DNA of 64,000 nt from Natronorubrum halalkaliphilum (GTDB lineage: Archaea; Halobacteriota; Halobacteria; Halobacteriales; Natrialbaceae). Shown here piece after piece: positions 9,701-18,009 of the stretch; position 1 is the first letter of the stretch, and each line of letters begins with the position of its first letter. The DNA is taken from the NCBI RefSeq assembly GCF_009834785.1, contig NZ_WUYX01000022.1, forward strand, positions 1 through 64,000. Reading direction: 5' to 3'. The notes under the pieces were generated by a model. The model worked only from the letters and a program-made list of their open reading frames with translations, did no database searches and was not told the origin of the DNA. A program made the translations under genes and the position numbers.

Positions 9701-10701
9701 TCCTGCCACTGCCGCTGCAGACTCGCCGGAACCAGCAACAGCCCAGTTTCAAGCTCGCCAGTAAGGCCAAGCCGGGAGAGTGTGAGGCCGGCCTCGATCG
9801 TCTTCCCGAGTCCCACCTCGTCACACAGCAGGAAGCTCTGTGGATACGTATTGACGAGTGTGTCCGAGACAACTCGTTGATGGGGCCACGGCGTGATCGT
9901 GCTCGCTTCCTCGGCCAGTGCGAGCCCACCGGGCGACAGCGGTCCATCCTGAATGATGTTCGCTTTGTCGCGCTCCGTCGGGGGAGCTGTACCATTCGCG
10001 ATCTGAATCGCTTCCTGGAGATCGTTCTCGGTGTCGGGGGCCTTCCAATCGATAATGTCCTCTTCGATTGCATCGGGGAGATCATACACTTCGACGAAGG
10101 GGTGTTCATCACTCCACAGTCGCTCGAAGGTCTCCTCGTCGCCGGTGACGTAGTCCGCCTGCTCAGAAACCCACGAGCGGTGAACCTTGAAGCGCTCGTA
10201 GTTGCGAGCCCAGCCGCCGACAGTCTCGTTGACGCTGCCTTCGAACGAAATCGTGTTTCCATCGCTATCGTGGAAGAGTCCAACTTTCGGATGGAAGATC
10301 TCCCAGTCGTGAGAGGGAGAGCGTGGATAGGCGACCTTGATGTGGATCCGTCCCTCGCGGAGGAGACGCGCGAGAATACGGAGGTTCGCATCCAGGCGTT
10401 CGTCATCGAGGTCCTCGAGGTTTTCCTCGAGGCGGTCGGTGAGCGTCTCTAGAACCGGACGGTCTGACTCGTAGAGTTCGGTGCCAACGATGAGTCGCAT
10501 TTCACCATCGTTCTCGACGAGGGCGTGAATGCCGTTGGCAGCAGCCGCGAGTGCCGTGCTGGAGAAGTAGCCCGCAATCCGGTCGTATTGCTGGCTGCGT
10601 TCCAGTGCGGGCTCGTAGAAGTCCTTGACGAGATGGGCGCGTCCCTGCTCGGGCCTGCTCTCGTAGATGGACTGCCACTCGCGGTCACGTAGATTAGTCA
10701 T
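6751..10701 (-). CDS. PLD-domain SNF2-family helicase (BrxH/DrmD-like)
   Basis: A 1316-aa protein with two modules. Residues about 25-215 form a phospholipase-D-like domain with HPK at 137-139 and GSVNET at 155-160, a half-HKD motif typical of helicase-fused PLD domains. Residues about 270-1040 form an SNF2-type superfamily 2 motor: DEVGLGKT around 294-301, DEAH at 464-467, then LTATP, and C-terminal motifs SEGLNLQ and RIGRIDRIGQ. The remaining 270 residues are acidic and unassigned. Such helicases occur in BREX type 3 and DISARM loci, where they are thought to translocate on incoming DNA. The gene lies 17 bp after the methyltransferase gene in the same operon. Confidence 0.93.
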   Translation of the reverse strand: MTNLRDREWQSIYESRPEQGRAHLVKDFYEPALERSQQYDRIAGYFSSTALAAAANGIHALVENDGEMRLIVGTELYESDRPVLETLTDRLEENLEDLDDERLDANLRILARLLREGRIHIKVAYPRSPSHDWEIFHPKVGLFHDSDGNTISFEGSVNETVGGWARNYERFKVHRSWVSEQADYVTGDEETFERLWSDEHPFVEVYDLPDAIEEDIIDWKAPDTENDLQEAIQIANGTAPPTERDKANIIQDGPLSPGGLALAEEASTITPWPHQRVVSDTLVNTYPQSFLLCDEVGLGKTIEAGLTLSRLGLTGELETGLLLVPASLQRQWQEELWEKFNINAVRFDRDTAGDHVFRDVRGRDHYPPSATDLDLTGEREWADSPIWRFLYEQQSTDTDATSPLDGPTVVIMSWHTARLDDRWDQVAPLDRVSDRSRDVIPASCRGRDHDTEDRMGVWDAVIVDEAHNARRGSNFYALLEQLRDYTHAYYLLTATPMQLHAGELYDLMQLLDLPGGWDNRDIFMEFFETRDGLSQALNEVLDTPSSESDEAEASWSTQATLDGLEHQDRLPTDRTFSSKVFQHLADELDINEDGQDRAIAKERVLTACRLARAYGDAYDGYLDHVDDAMADYDIDRFEASEDTKLKRLLYPEDADEWLMASRSDRQDALDELSPGGWRVIRDILAESTPVDALIHRNTRDTLRKYEAVGLLDTTVPNRNPEQRKIELTEETRAVYDQIDEYTREFYKRAQQTDEAQTRAIGFVMTTYRQRLTSSVYAISQSLKHRLETLRAQRTVLAGRERARDRDYGDVEQVVLETLQNADLDDGDVLDELDASSDDLDLSELIPSVTEEGKQLIEEEIEALEAFVNDLDLVDSDPKIQKLYDDLDELDRAGHNRVIVFTQYADTMDFIRDSLADLLGATIATYSGRGGELYDPDSEMWEHVGKERVKREFSRDDGQVDILVCTDSASEGLNLQECGALINYDLPWNPMRVEQRIGRIDRIGQRFDEIRILNYSYEDTVETDIYDRLDDRIGLFENVVGEMQPILSGVSQQIRNATLNADSGDDQAAVESADREFSEELEERDQGDRVDVGESLEDVDDLVAQDVVDEAKLDAWQSYSHPDLVDVGEEEYEYEPPFETPSLQSVLVDNDALSEADVEFTPVQEIDFEYDDEEFDFADSTYRLSVGDAPIGVPAGDGEQTIAQAIATAADEVAVTFSAVCADEFPSVQHLAPGHPLLGQLLTVLQDVSEEPSRFQQRIVTRPDQDQEPIVCAWGRDGVFTRIAGDGTVTENGPMDSLPTWCDQFLDNREKSTKQPQ

Positions 10702-10718
10702 GTTGGAGAGATTTCGAA

Positions 10719-13613
10719 CTAGGCGTGGTCACCGAGTTCAGTCTGTTCGGACCTATCTTTTGAGACATCAGCGAAATCGGTCGGGGTGAACTCGAGGCCG
10801 AGCGCGTCGTGGGTCCGGCCTATGGCGAGGTCGCGAGCGGCTTCCCATTCTGAACTCCGCTGGGGAAGAACTTGCAGGAGGGCTTTCAGTGTTGCCTTGA
10901 ACCCTGCATCTGTGTCGAAGTTGCGCTCTTTGAGCCAATCGATTGCGACGTCCTCGCCCTGTTTCTCGTAAACGTGCATCGCCGCGTGAACCGCATCGAG
11001 GGCGATAGTGTAGGATAGCGCTTCCGGGTCCACCGGCGTCCGATTGGACCTTTCTTCGGGTGGGAGGATGATATCTTGGACGCGGTCGTCGTGGGTCTTT
11101 AGCTGAATGTCGCCACGTTTCTTCCCCCAGATTTTCGTAGAGCGTTTGATATCGTCGATATCAACACCAACACCGAGGCCCAGCTGATGGCCATCATCGT
11201 AATGGAAAGTATCGGACTCGTGAACCAGCCAGGAAAGAATATACCACTCTGTAATGTCGTCCAAGTCTCCGAGTCCTTCACCCTCAAGATACTCCTCAAC
11301 AAGGACCCGTGTCACTGCTTCACGGGCTTCTTCAAGAGCGCGGCGGGGTGGAACCTCATTATCTTGGTCATCAACAACTGGATAGGCATCAGCGTAGACT
11401 TTCAACGTTGGCCCGAATGCAGAGATAATCACGTCCGTTTTTGTAAGTGAAAGACCCGAATTAAGGAGTTCGCGGGCAGCATCCTTAGCAACGTCTCGTG
11501 TATCTGTACGAACATCACTCCAAAGGGTCGGGATCGAGTCCGTCTCGTGCTGATTCGCATCAACGGGTTTGCGGCCCGTGAGGAGTAACGTGCTGTCGGC
11601 TGACCCGCCACCCCGGGTATCGGTCCTCTGTGGCATTTCACTCGTGATGGGATGTGTCGAAGTTACAGTGAATCCAGATCTGATAAGTGATTTAGTGAGA
11701 GTATCCCACGCGCTGGACTCCTTATGCGTGAACATGACGGTCATTACTCCACCAGGCTCAAGCACTCTGTAGAGTTCCTGAAAAATACCTGCCATTTTAT
11801 CTTCATAATCTTCAGAAGCGAACTCCTGTTTGGACTTAGAGCTATCTGCGACTTCCTTGTATTCAGCGACATTCGCCACAGCCTCGTCGTCTTTATCTGA
11901 GAGTTCACCAGTGAACATCTCGGGGAAAGTGTCCCCAAGGTATTCTTTCAACCAAACGTAGCAAATGTCCGAAAGTTCGGAATAGATGATGCTGTCGTAG
12001 TATGGCGGGTCAATAACAACCGCTTGGACGGTGTTAGTTTCAATATCCAAGTCGGCTGCGTCACCGACTAGAACCTCCGATTCGGGATCTTCGATATCTT
12101 GAAGATATGACACAAGCTCCTCGTAGGAGTCGCGGACACGATTGAAGTTATCTTTCCATGATTGATTTCCTGCACACAGGTTGTTATCAACGAACGACCA
12201 CTGGAGTGTGAAGTGCTTCCCGCCAAGAGCATTTGCGGGGTATCCTTTTCCAGTGTCGAGTGGTGCAAACCGTGTATTTCGGTCAATTGCCTTACTGGAT
12301 ACAAGAGAGAGAATCGTGAGGATAGCTTCTGCCTCCTTCTCTGAGTGGCTTTCGCGGATTTCGTCTTCCACTTCCTCAAAGGCTCGAAGATACTCATAAT
12401 GAGTGACGAGTTGCCGATCAGTAAACGCATCTCGCCATTTAGTGACTCCGTACGGGCCAGCTCGATCCTCATCACCGATGTACCGATCTTGAGTGAGAAT
12501 TGTATTCAGTCGGAAATCAGATTCCGTACGCTCAGACGCTTTTTCACAGGCTTTGTAATCTTCCTTGGTCGGAGCTCGCCATCCAGAGCCAGAGCCATCG
12601 TTGACATACTTGACACCGTAGACTGTCGTGTCATACTCGCCATTCTTAAACGCTGTACGGATATCATCTGACTCCATCACGACAGGACAATTCAGACATT
12701 CTGCGCCACTTCGGGAATGAGGGCCATTCTGAGGGTTGAACTCGTTTTTCGATACCTTATCAGGAAGCCGTACACAGTCGTACTCGACACTTTTCGTTTC
12801 TTCATTTAGACGCGGGCGGGAAGCAACGCCGCTTGTCGACGACTGTTTCTGAAGCCACCACTTCTTCACTAGAGGTATTTCGAATCCACAGTCAGGACAA
12901 GTGACGGTATATGTACAAGCATAATGGGATGGACTACGGCGGTCGTTCTCACTAGGGAAGTACTCATCAAGCCGCTCTGAAGCGACCTCATCAACTTTGT
13001 CACTCCATCGGTTCAATTCGCTCTGCAGAGAACCCACCCTCGGCGCGTACTCATTCATAACCTTGAGCATTAGCGAAGGGATGGGATTCAATTCGTTTGC
13101 AATCGTGGGGAGATCGTACCGGAGTGCTTCAAATGGAATTACACCGCCACCAGCTGTTGGATCTAGAACGGTAGGTAGTTCTCCGTCCCATTGTTGCCGA
13201 AGAAGTTGGTGAATCTCATTTCGTTCGTTCTCACTCGGTGATTGAGTGAATGGGCGGGGGTAATCGTAGTGGTCTTGTAGTGTTCCATCCCGTTCATCCT
13301 CATTACTCTTCTTTCGTGCGACGTATTCTACAATACTCTCGCCGTCTGTTCCTTGAGATGGGCCAATCTGTATCCACCGAAGCAGATCGTCAGCATCAAC
13401 TCCCGAAGGTAGGACAGAAGCTAGGACGGCAAGTCGGGAGGCGGGAGTTGGTCGCCGCGCAAACCAGGGATGGAGATACCGGTGAGGCGGCATATGTTGG
13501 GGGTTAGCCTCTTTTAGATTCTCGATTCCAACTGCCTTGAGCGGGAGCTTCCCCTCAATAGCAAGCTGATCTAATTCGGATTGCTCATCGATATCAGGGT
13601 TATTTTGAGTCAT
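10719..13613 (-). CDS. DUF1156-type DNA methyltransferase (PglXI-like)
   Basis: The 964-aa protein begins with a DUF1156-like region (KLPLKAVGIENLKEA, then HPWFARRPTPASR). Methyltransferase motif I is VLDPTAGGG (149-157) and motif IV is DPPYYD (535-540), as in N6-adenine or N4-cytosine amino-methyltransferases. Between them sit a Cys pair CPDC (239-242) and a second CLNC (306-309), a likely zinc site. The size and large insert fit the BREX type 3 methylase class, which marks host DNA and spares it from the cognate defence machinery. The gene starts 6 bp after the stop of the upstream 213-aa gene, so the two are co-transcribed. Confidence 0.93.
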   Translation of the reverse strand: MTQNNPDIDEQSELDQLAIEGKLPLKAVGIENLKEANPQHMPPHRYLHPWFARRPTPASRLAVLASVLPSGVDADDLLRWIQIGPSQGTDGESIVEYVARKKSNEDERDGTLQDHYDYPRPFTQSPSENERNEIHQLLRQQWDGELPTVLDPTAGGGVIPFEALRYDLPTIANELNPIPSLMLKVMNEYAPRVGSLQSELNRWSDKVDEVASERLDEYFPSENDRRSPSHYACTYTVTCPDCGFEIPLVKKWWLQKQSSTSGVASRPRLNEETKSVEYDCVRLPDKVSKNEFNPQNGPHSRSGAECLNCPVVMESDDIRTAFKNGEYDTTVYGVKYVNDGSGSGWRAPTKEDYKACEKASERTESDFRLNTILTQDRYIGDEDRAGPYGVTKWRDAFTDRQLVTHYEYLRAFEEVEDEIRESHSEKEAEAILTILSLVSSKAIDRNTRFAPLDTGKGYPANALGGKHFTLQWSFVDNNLCAGNQSWKDNFNRVRDSYEELVSYLQDIEDPESEVLVGDAADLDIETNTVQAVVIDPPYYDSIIYSELSDICYVWLKEYLGDTFPEMFTGELSDKDDEAVANVAEYKEVADSSKSKQEFASEDYEDKMAGIFQELYRVLEPGGVMTVMFTHKESSAWDTLTKSLIRSGFTVTSTHPITSEMPQRTDTRGGGSADSTLLLTGRKPVDANQHETDSIPTLWSDVRTDTRDVAKDAARELLNSGLSLTKTDVIISAFGPTLKVYADAYPVVDDQDNEVPPRRALEEAREAVTRVLVEEYLEGEGLGDLDDITEWYILSWLVHESDTFHYDDGHQLGLGVGVDIDDIKRSTKIWGKKRGDIQLKTHDDRVQDIILPPEERSNRTPVDPEALSYTIALDAVHAAMHVYEKQGEDVAIDWLKERNFDTDAGFKATLKALLQVLPQRSSEWEAARDLAIGRTHDALGLEFTPTDFADVSKDRSEQTELGDHA

Positions 13614-13619
13614 GGAAAA

Positions 13620-14261
13620 TCACTTGATATGGTCCGTCAGCAACACTCGAAGGGCCTTTTCGCCGTTCGGACTCGACGGAGACCGACACTTCGCGTACCA
13701 GTAGTAACACTCCTCATCGCTCATCCGTGCAACGCCTCGAGCCAGCGACCGCATCCGGTCGATACGCTGGATCGGCTTCACGCCACGGAAGGCAACAGCA
13801 AGCCGGACACCTGCCGTCTCGGGTAGGAGCACGAATCCAGATCCCCCAGTGAGAACTTTTGATGAATCTCCTGGCGTGCCTTCGATCGCCTCCCGGACGA
13901 CGTCCTGAAGCGCACGGACGCGGGTCGGGTCAAGCCGTGCGACCTTTGCGCCGGCCCACTCATCCCACGTCCAGCCATCGAACTTGGAAAGGAGGTCGTC
14001 TCCAGCGATGTCCGAGACGAGATCCTCGACTGGTGTGATACTCAACGAACGACCATCCCGCTCCAGGCGATCACGGCGGGCTTCAGCCTGTTCGCGAGGG
14101 AGTAGTTCGTGGAGCGTCCACTCTCCGCCACCGTCTGTCTCTCGTCGGACGAGCGTGAACGTTGGGCGGCCACCGAACATACTCGTCCCGTAGCGGACCA
14201 GCCGATCCTCCTCTGTTCCCTCGGCGGGTGAGGTCCCAAATTCCGAACCGCGACTCGCCAT
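13620..14261 (-). CDS. Uncharacterised defence-array protein
   Basis: A 213-aa protein with no catalytic motif that I can identify. It contains beta-rich segments (FGGRPTFTLVRRE, GSGFVLLPE, GVRLAVAFRGVK) and a C-terminal helical stretch with ECYYWYAKCRS. Its start codon shares one base with the stop of the DUF499 ATPase gene (TGATG), and its stop is 6 bp before the methyltransferase gene. It is therefore almost certainly translated with the two and likely part of the same complex. A small protein in this position between the DUF499 ATPase and the DUF1156 methylase would fit an adaptor or specificity subunit; this is inference from position only. Confidence 0.85.
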   Translation of the reverse strand: MASRGSEFGTSPAEGTEEDRLVRYGTSMFGGRPTFTLVRRETDGGGEWTLHELLPREQAEARRDRLERDGRSLSITPVEDLVSDIAGDDLLSKFDGWTWDEWAGAKVARLDPTRVRALQDVVREAIEGTPGDSSKVLTGGSGFVLLPETAGVRLAVAFRGVKPIQRIDRMRSLARGVARMSDEECYYWYAKCRSPSSPNGEKALRVLLTDHIK

Positions 14262-17200
14262 CAGACCGTCACCTCCGAGCTCGTCCGAATCGGGCCACGC
14301 CCTTCGACCCGGACGTCGATGTTGCCCGCATCAAGATCGTTGTCGAGTGCGGCCAAGAGGTCGTCGCCCTCGTCAGTAATCGGTTCGGGCTCGTCAAACT
14401 GGAAGCGGAACTGGATAGTCTCTCGATCATCGCCGAACGAGCCGGGCTGGTCGATCACGTCCCGGAATCGGCTCGGTGAGCCTGTGAATTCCGCGCTGTA
14501 CGTCCCGTCGTCCGTCCGCGTTTCGTACTGCATTCGGACCGTCACCGCGTCCTCACGGGCTTTGAATCCGGGGCGCTGACTGACGAACTTGGCCGCCTGG
14601 AAGGGATCCTCCCCACCGACTTGGATGGTTACCTCTTCAAGCAGCGGCGTCCGGTCAGTCCCGGCCTTCGATTCCGCATCTCGGCGGACTTCCGAGAATG
14701 CCCGCGAAGCGGACATCATCTTCTTGCTCGCCTCCCAGGATTCCTCAGGTTGGCATTCCTGGCATCGACCCCGTTCGTCCAGCAGCTGCTCGCTAGCGAC
14801 CTCTTTGCCACAGGAACTACAGGTCGTATCGGACTGGTGTTCCTCACAGTAGTAGGGTTCGCTGCCTTCTGGGTTTTCAACCTCCGCCCCACACTCAGCA
14901 CAGGTTGCAACCGTCTGTTCTGGCCGGTCGATTTCATCGAGGTGGTCGTCGACGAGCGCGTCGATATCTCGGTAAACGACGAAGGAACTCCCGATTTGGA
15001 CATCGCTGTCCCGAATCGAGGTCTCGACATCGGGAGATTCCCCGAACGGTTCCGGGTGTGGCCACGTCGACGGCTCTGTCGTCCCGGCCCAGTACGCTGT
15101 CCCAGACCCGCCATCCCAGTATGCGTACCCATGGTCGCTAACGAGAGAGGAGACAGTCTCTCGAATAGGTTTAGTGCTGAAGAGGTAGTCCAGCCCCGGT
15201 TTCTTCGCGTACTGGTTGACCAGCGCTTCGGTGGACATAGCGTCCTGGGTCTGCTGCCAGAGTTTCTGTTGCACGTGAGCGGACCCACGAGCGCCAGCGT
15301 CGCGTTTCACGATCTTATCCTCGAGCGTTGTCTGGACAGCATCGACCAGTGTCGTCCCGCCATTGGATTCGGTCGCACCAATGGTGATGTGGGTAAGCCC
15401 ATCCCGGTCAGGATAGTAGAGGTGCCGGTAGACGTTCCGAACGAGTTCTCCGAGCATCAGCTGTGCCTCGTCGCTCCGTTCTCGGAGCTCCTCGATTTGT
15501 TCCGAGGAGAGGTCGGCTTTCTGTTCAGGGCTATCAAGCAGGGCCTCTATAGCCTCGAGACGCCGAGCCTCGTCGATTGCAGCATCCATTCGATCAGCGT
15601 CAGGGGCGAGGAACAGAGCGTAGTTCTTGTAGATTCGCGTCTCCGTCTCTCCGTCGTGTTTTGCGGCTTGCTGCTCGTAGAGCTGAGTCACCCGGTTCGG
15701 CGGCGTATCGCCGCCGTCTTCGACAGCAGCGGTATCCGGATGCATCACCGCGAGCTTCGTCGTATCCGGTGTATCTGGCAAGTCCGCTGGCGATTCAGGG
15801 AACTCCACCGGTTGGAAGCCACCATCGCCGATTTCCTTCGAAGTGAGGCGGTTCTCGAAACGCGAATGAGCGCTCGCTTCGGGGGTAGACTCGATCCGCT
15901 GGTCGATTATCCGAATCAGGTTTGGTTCTTGCTTGAACCGGAGCCGCTCTTCCTCGTAGAGGAAGTAACACGCGACGTCCATATCGTCACCCCGGAGTGC
16001 GGATAGTGCGGCATCGTAGTCGTCAAAATTCAGATCGGGATGGCCGATAGCGAGGTTCAGATCGGCGTGAGTTAGACCTGCGGCTTGTTCACCGTATGCG
16101 AGGCTGTGCCAGAGAACTGTCGTCGTCAGATGGGTACCGAGAGGCGGTAGGCCGTTTTCGGTCCATTTTCGGTCCTCAAGCTGGGCGTGAGCGGTACCAT
16201 CGTCGTCGTAAATGTCGGCGGTCACTGCGGGACCGAGATCCACGAAGTCGAATAGGCGCTCACGAAGGATCGTCTGAATCCCACCGCCAGGATCGTCATC
16301 AGCGACTGTGAGGTCGTAGATGCGAATCCAGTGGCGGTCGTAACTGTCGGGCTGGTGATTCCAGAGGTAGTAGACAGCTCGTGCAAGTAAGCGGAGGGCG
16401 TCACGAGTGCGCTGGAACCGAGGGATAGTATCGATCTTGTCCGTGAGAGCGTCGATTAAGGAGGGATGGAAGGGGTATTCGCGAGCAAGGACATCCACGT
16501 AGCCAGCGTCGGTGGCTTCCTGTGGATACTGCCGGTCTTCCTGGTCATAGAATTGGAAGTATGAGTCAGCGGATTCGCGGGCGGCATTATCTGGGACTTC
16601 CGAGAAGAGTCGGTGCTGGAGGACCTGTCCAATCTCGTTTTCGTCGGTCGGCGTGACCGTCTTGTGCTGCCGCCGGCCGATCTCGTTGACCTCCTCTATG
16701 TGATCACGGACTCCATCACGAACCCGGTCAGCCTGCTCACCAAACGCCGTATCCGCGATGGAGTAGACGACCGTAACGTGCTCTGATTCGGCAGCCGCTT
16801 CGAGGAGCGCCATCACGAACGAAAGCGTCTGATCGGCGAGCGTCTTGTCGCCGACAGGTGTGCCCGCGGCTTTGTTCATGTAGTCGGCGATTTCGTCGAT
16901 CAGAATGAGAGCTGGCTGATCGTATTGAGCGAAGAGTTTCGAGAGCGTCCCCTCACCGGGAGCGTCCTGGTCTTGATCGTAGTCCTTGAGATACTCGTAG
17001 CCCTCGAGTCCGTAGAGTTGGTACGCGAGCTCCCCCCACATTGTCCGAGTGTTCGGAGCATTCGGGTCATCGTCGGCGTGTCGGGCATCCTTGCTATCAG
17101 CCTTTGTTCCGATGAAGACTCCCGTTGCGATGTCGAGGTCCTCTGTCACCGCATCTTGATAGTCGGCCGCAAGCTCCTCGTCACCGTCCAATAGGTAGTG

Positions 17201-17560
17201 AGAGAGATTATCAATATCTACGGGGTTCTCAGCAAGATGGTAAGAAGCGATGAGGTCATGCGTTTTCCCACCACCGAATCGCGTGTCGAGACAGAGAATA
17301 CTCGAAGTATATGATTCCGGGTTGTACTCTGTCGTCGCTAAGAAACGGCCTGTAAGATTGGAGAGCAGCGTACGGAGCCCCTCCGTGGGGTAGGTCATAT
17401 CGTAAAATGAGTCGGGGTCTCGGTAGACCGGTGCTGCTTTCTCAGGGTTGTGGACGACAGTCGAGAGTTTCGCGGCGAACTGTTCCTCCTGGAGCGAGCC
17501 ATCTAAGACATCGTCTCGCGGCTGGCAATTCTCGAAGAGAGAAGGACACTCGCTACTCAT
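14261..17560 (-). CDS. DUF499-domain P-loop ATPase (BrxC/PglY-like)
   Basis: A 1099-aa protein. The Walker A motif is DTRFGGGKTH (92-101) and Walker B is ALILIDEIAD (217-226), both in the form characteristic of DUF499 ATPases of BREX and related systems. A helical body of several hundred residues follows. Near the C-terminus there is a double zinc ribbon (CAECG with YYCEEH, then CSSCG with CQECQ), and a final beta-rich segment. In BREX this ATPase is the large BrxC/PglY subunit required for defence and methylation. The gene overlaps the upstream AbrB-like gene by 8 bp and the downstream 213-aa gene by one base. Confidence 0.92.
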   Translation of the reverse strand: MSSECPSLFENCQPRDDVLDGSLQEEQFAAKLSTVVHNPEKAAPVYRDPDSFYDMTYPTEGLRTLLSNLTGRFLATTEYNPESYTSSILCLDTRFGGGKTHDLIASYHLAENPVDIDNLSHYLLDGDEELAADYQDAVTEDLDIATGVFIGTKADSKDARHADDDPNAPNTRTMWGELAYQLYGLEGYEYLKDYDQDQDAPGEGTLSKLFAQYDQPALILIDEIADYMNKAAGTPVGDKTLADQTLSFVMALLEAAAESEHVTVVYSIADTAFGEQADRVRDGVRDHIEEVNEIGRRQHKTVTPTDENEIGQVLQHRLFSEVPDNAARESADSYFQFYDQEDRQYPQEATDAGYVDVLAREYPFHPSLIDALTDKIDTIPRFQRTRDALRLLARAVYYLWNHQPDSYDRHWIRIYDLTVADDDPGGGIQTILRERLFDFVDLGPAVTADIYDDDGTAHAQLEDRKWTENGLPPLGTHLTTTVLWHSLAYGEQAAGLTHADLNLAIGHPDLNFDDYDAALSALRGDDMDVACYFLYEEERLRFKQEPNLIRIIDQRIESTPEASAHSRFENRLTSKEIGDGGFQPVEFPESPADLPDTPDTTKLAVMHPDTAAVEDGGDTPPNRVTQLYEQQAAKHDGETETRIYKNYALFLAPDADRMDAAIDEARRLEAIEALLDSPEQKADLSSEQIEELRERSDEAQLMLGELVRNVYRHLYYPDRDGLTHITIGATESNGGTTLVDAVQTTLEDKIVKRDAGARGSAHVQQKLWQQTQDAMSTEALVNQYAKKPGLDYLFSTKPIRETVSSLVSDHGYAYWDGGSGTAYWAGTTEPSTWPHPEPFGESPDVETSIRDSDVQIGSSFVVYRDIDALVDDHLDEIDRPEQTVATCAECGAEVENPEGSEPYYCEEHQSDTTCSSCGKEVASEQLLDERGRCQECQPEESWEASKKMMSASRAFSEVRRDAESKAGTDRTPLLEEVTIQVGGEDPFQAAKFVSQRPGFKAREDAVTVRMQYETRTDDGTYSAEFTGSPSRFRDVIDQPGSFGDDRETIQFRFQFDEPEPITDEGDDLLAALDNDLDAGNIDVRVEGRGPIRTSSEVTV

Positions 17561-17777
17561 CGTTGTCCTCCATTGATAACCCGGATTCTGGTTTGGACAC
17601 GATTACGAACTCGCTTTCCGAACTGTTCTCAATAATCGCCTTGGCGATACCCTTCGACTCAGCAACGTCGATCTTAATTGAGTCGCCAATATCTGCATCA
17701 AATTTCTTAAGTTCAGGTCCGGATAAATTGACTCGACCAGATTGGCCAGTGTTCTGTCCAATTGTTTTCTGAGTCAT
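17553..17777 (-). CDS. AbrB/SpoVT-like small protein heading the defence operon
   Basis: The 74-aa product contains GRVNLSGPELKKFDADIGD followed by IKIDV, the beta-hairpin pattern of swapped-hairpin AbrB/SpoVT DNA-binding domains (r-V-x-L-x-x-x-L-x-x-x-x-x-x-GD). The C-terminus is longer and more acidic than a minimal AbrB domain. It is the first gene of the leftward array and overlaps the DUF499 gene by 8 bp, so an autoregulatory role or a structural role in the complex is possible. Confidence 0.75.
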   Translation of the reverse strand: MTQKTIGQNTGQSGRVNLSGPELKKFDADIGDSIKIDVAESKGIAKAIIENSSESEFVIVSKPESGLSMEDNDE

Positions 17778-17805
17778 CTGGATATACCTATCACTTGATG
17801 GGAGT

Positions 17806-17813
17806 GTTATAAC
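17806..17813 (-). promoter_or_regulatory. TATA box for the defence array
   Basis: On the minus strand GTTATAAC lies about 29-36 bp upstream of the ATG at 17777, preceded by an A/G-rich stretch (AAAG) that could serve as a BRE. Because genes from 17777 to 5556 overlap or are separated by 6-43 bp, this is a candidate promoter for the whole array. Confidence 0.45.
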
Positions 17814-18009
17814 CTTTACTTAGTCTAAGTCGAACTGGAAGTGTCTAGCAGTAGTCCTGATTTTAACTGCTATATTTCGTCACAGACAGTGCTGATTGAA
17901 CGGATCTGAAAATCGTTCTCAAATCCAAGACTACTGCTACAGGGGTGCAACGACGAGGGTGCAATCGATGACATCGGAATATTCCAATCTACCGGAAAGT
18001 CAGTTGGAC

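Noticed and set aside
9607-10452. 281-codon plus-strand frame opposite the PLD-SNF2 helicase
   Set aside because: It is a shadow of a well-supported helicase gene, with no motif and no promoter.
14621-16006. A 461-codon plus-strand frame opposite the DUF499 ATPase gene
   Set aside because: It is the mirror of a long GC-rich gene with a clear ATPase. The predicted protein is basic and rich in Arg, Val and Phe, unlike haloarchaeal proteins.
17407-17772. Plus-strand 121-codon frame overlapping the start of the DUF499 gene
   Set aside because: It lies opposite two overlapping genes with clear starts and has a low-complexity non-haloarchaeal composition.
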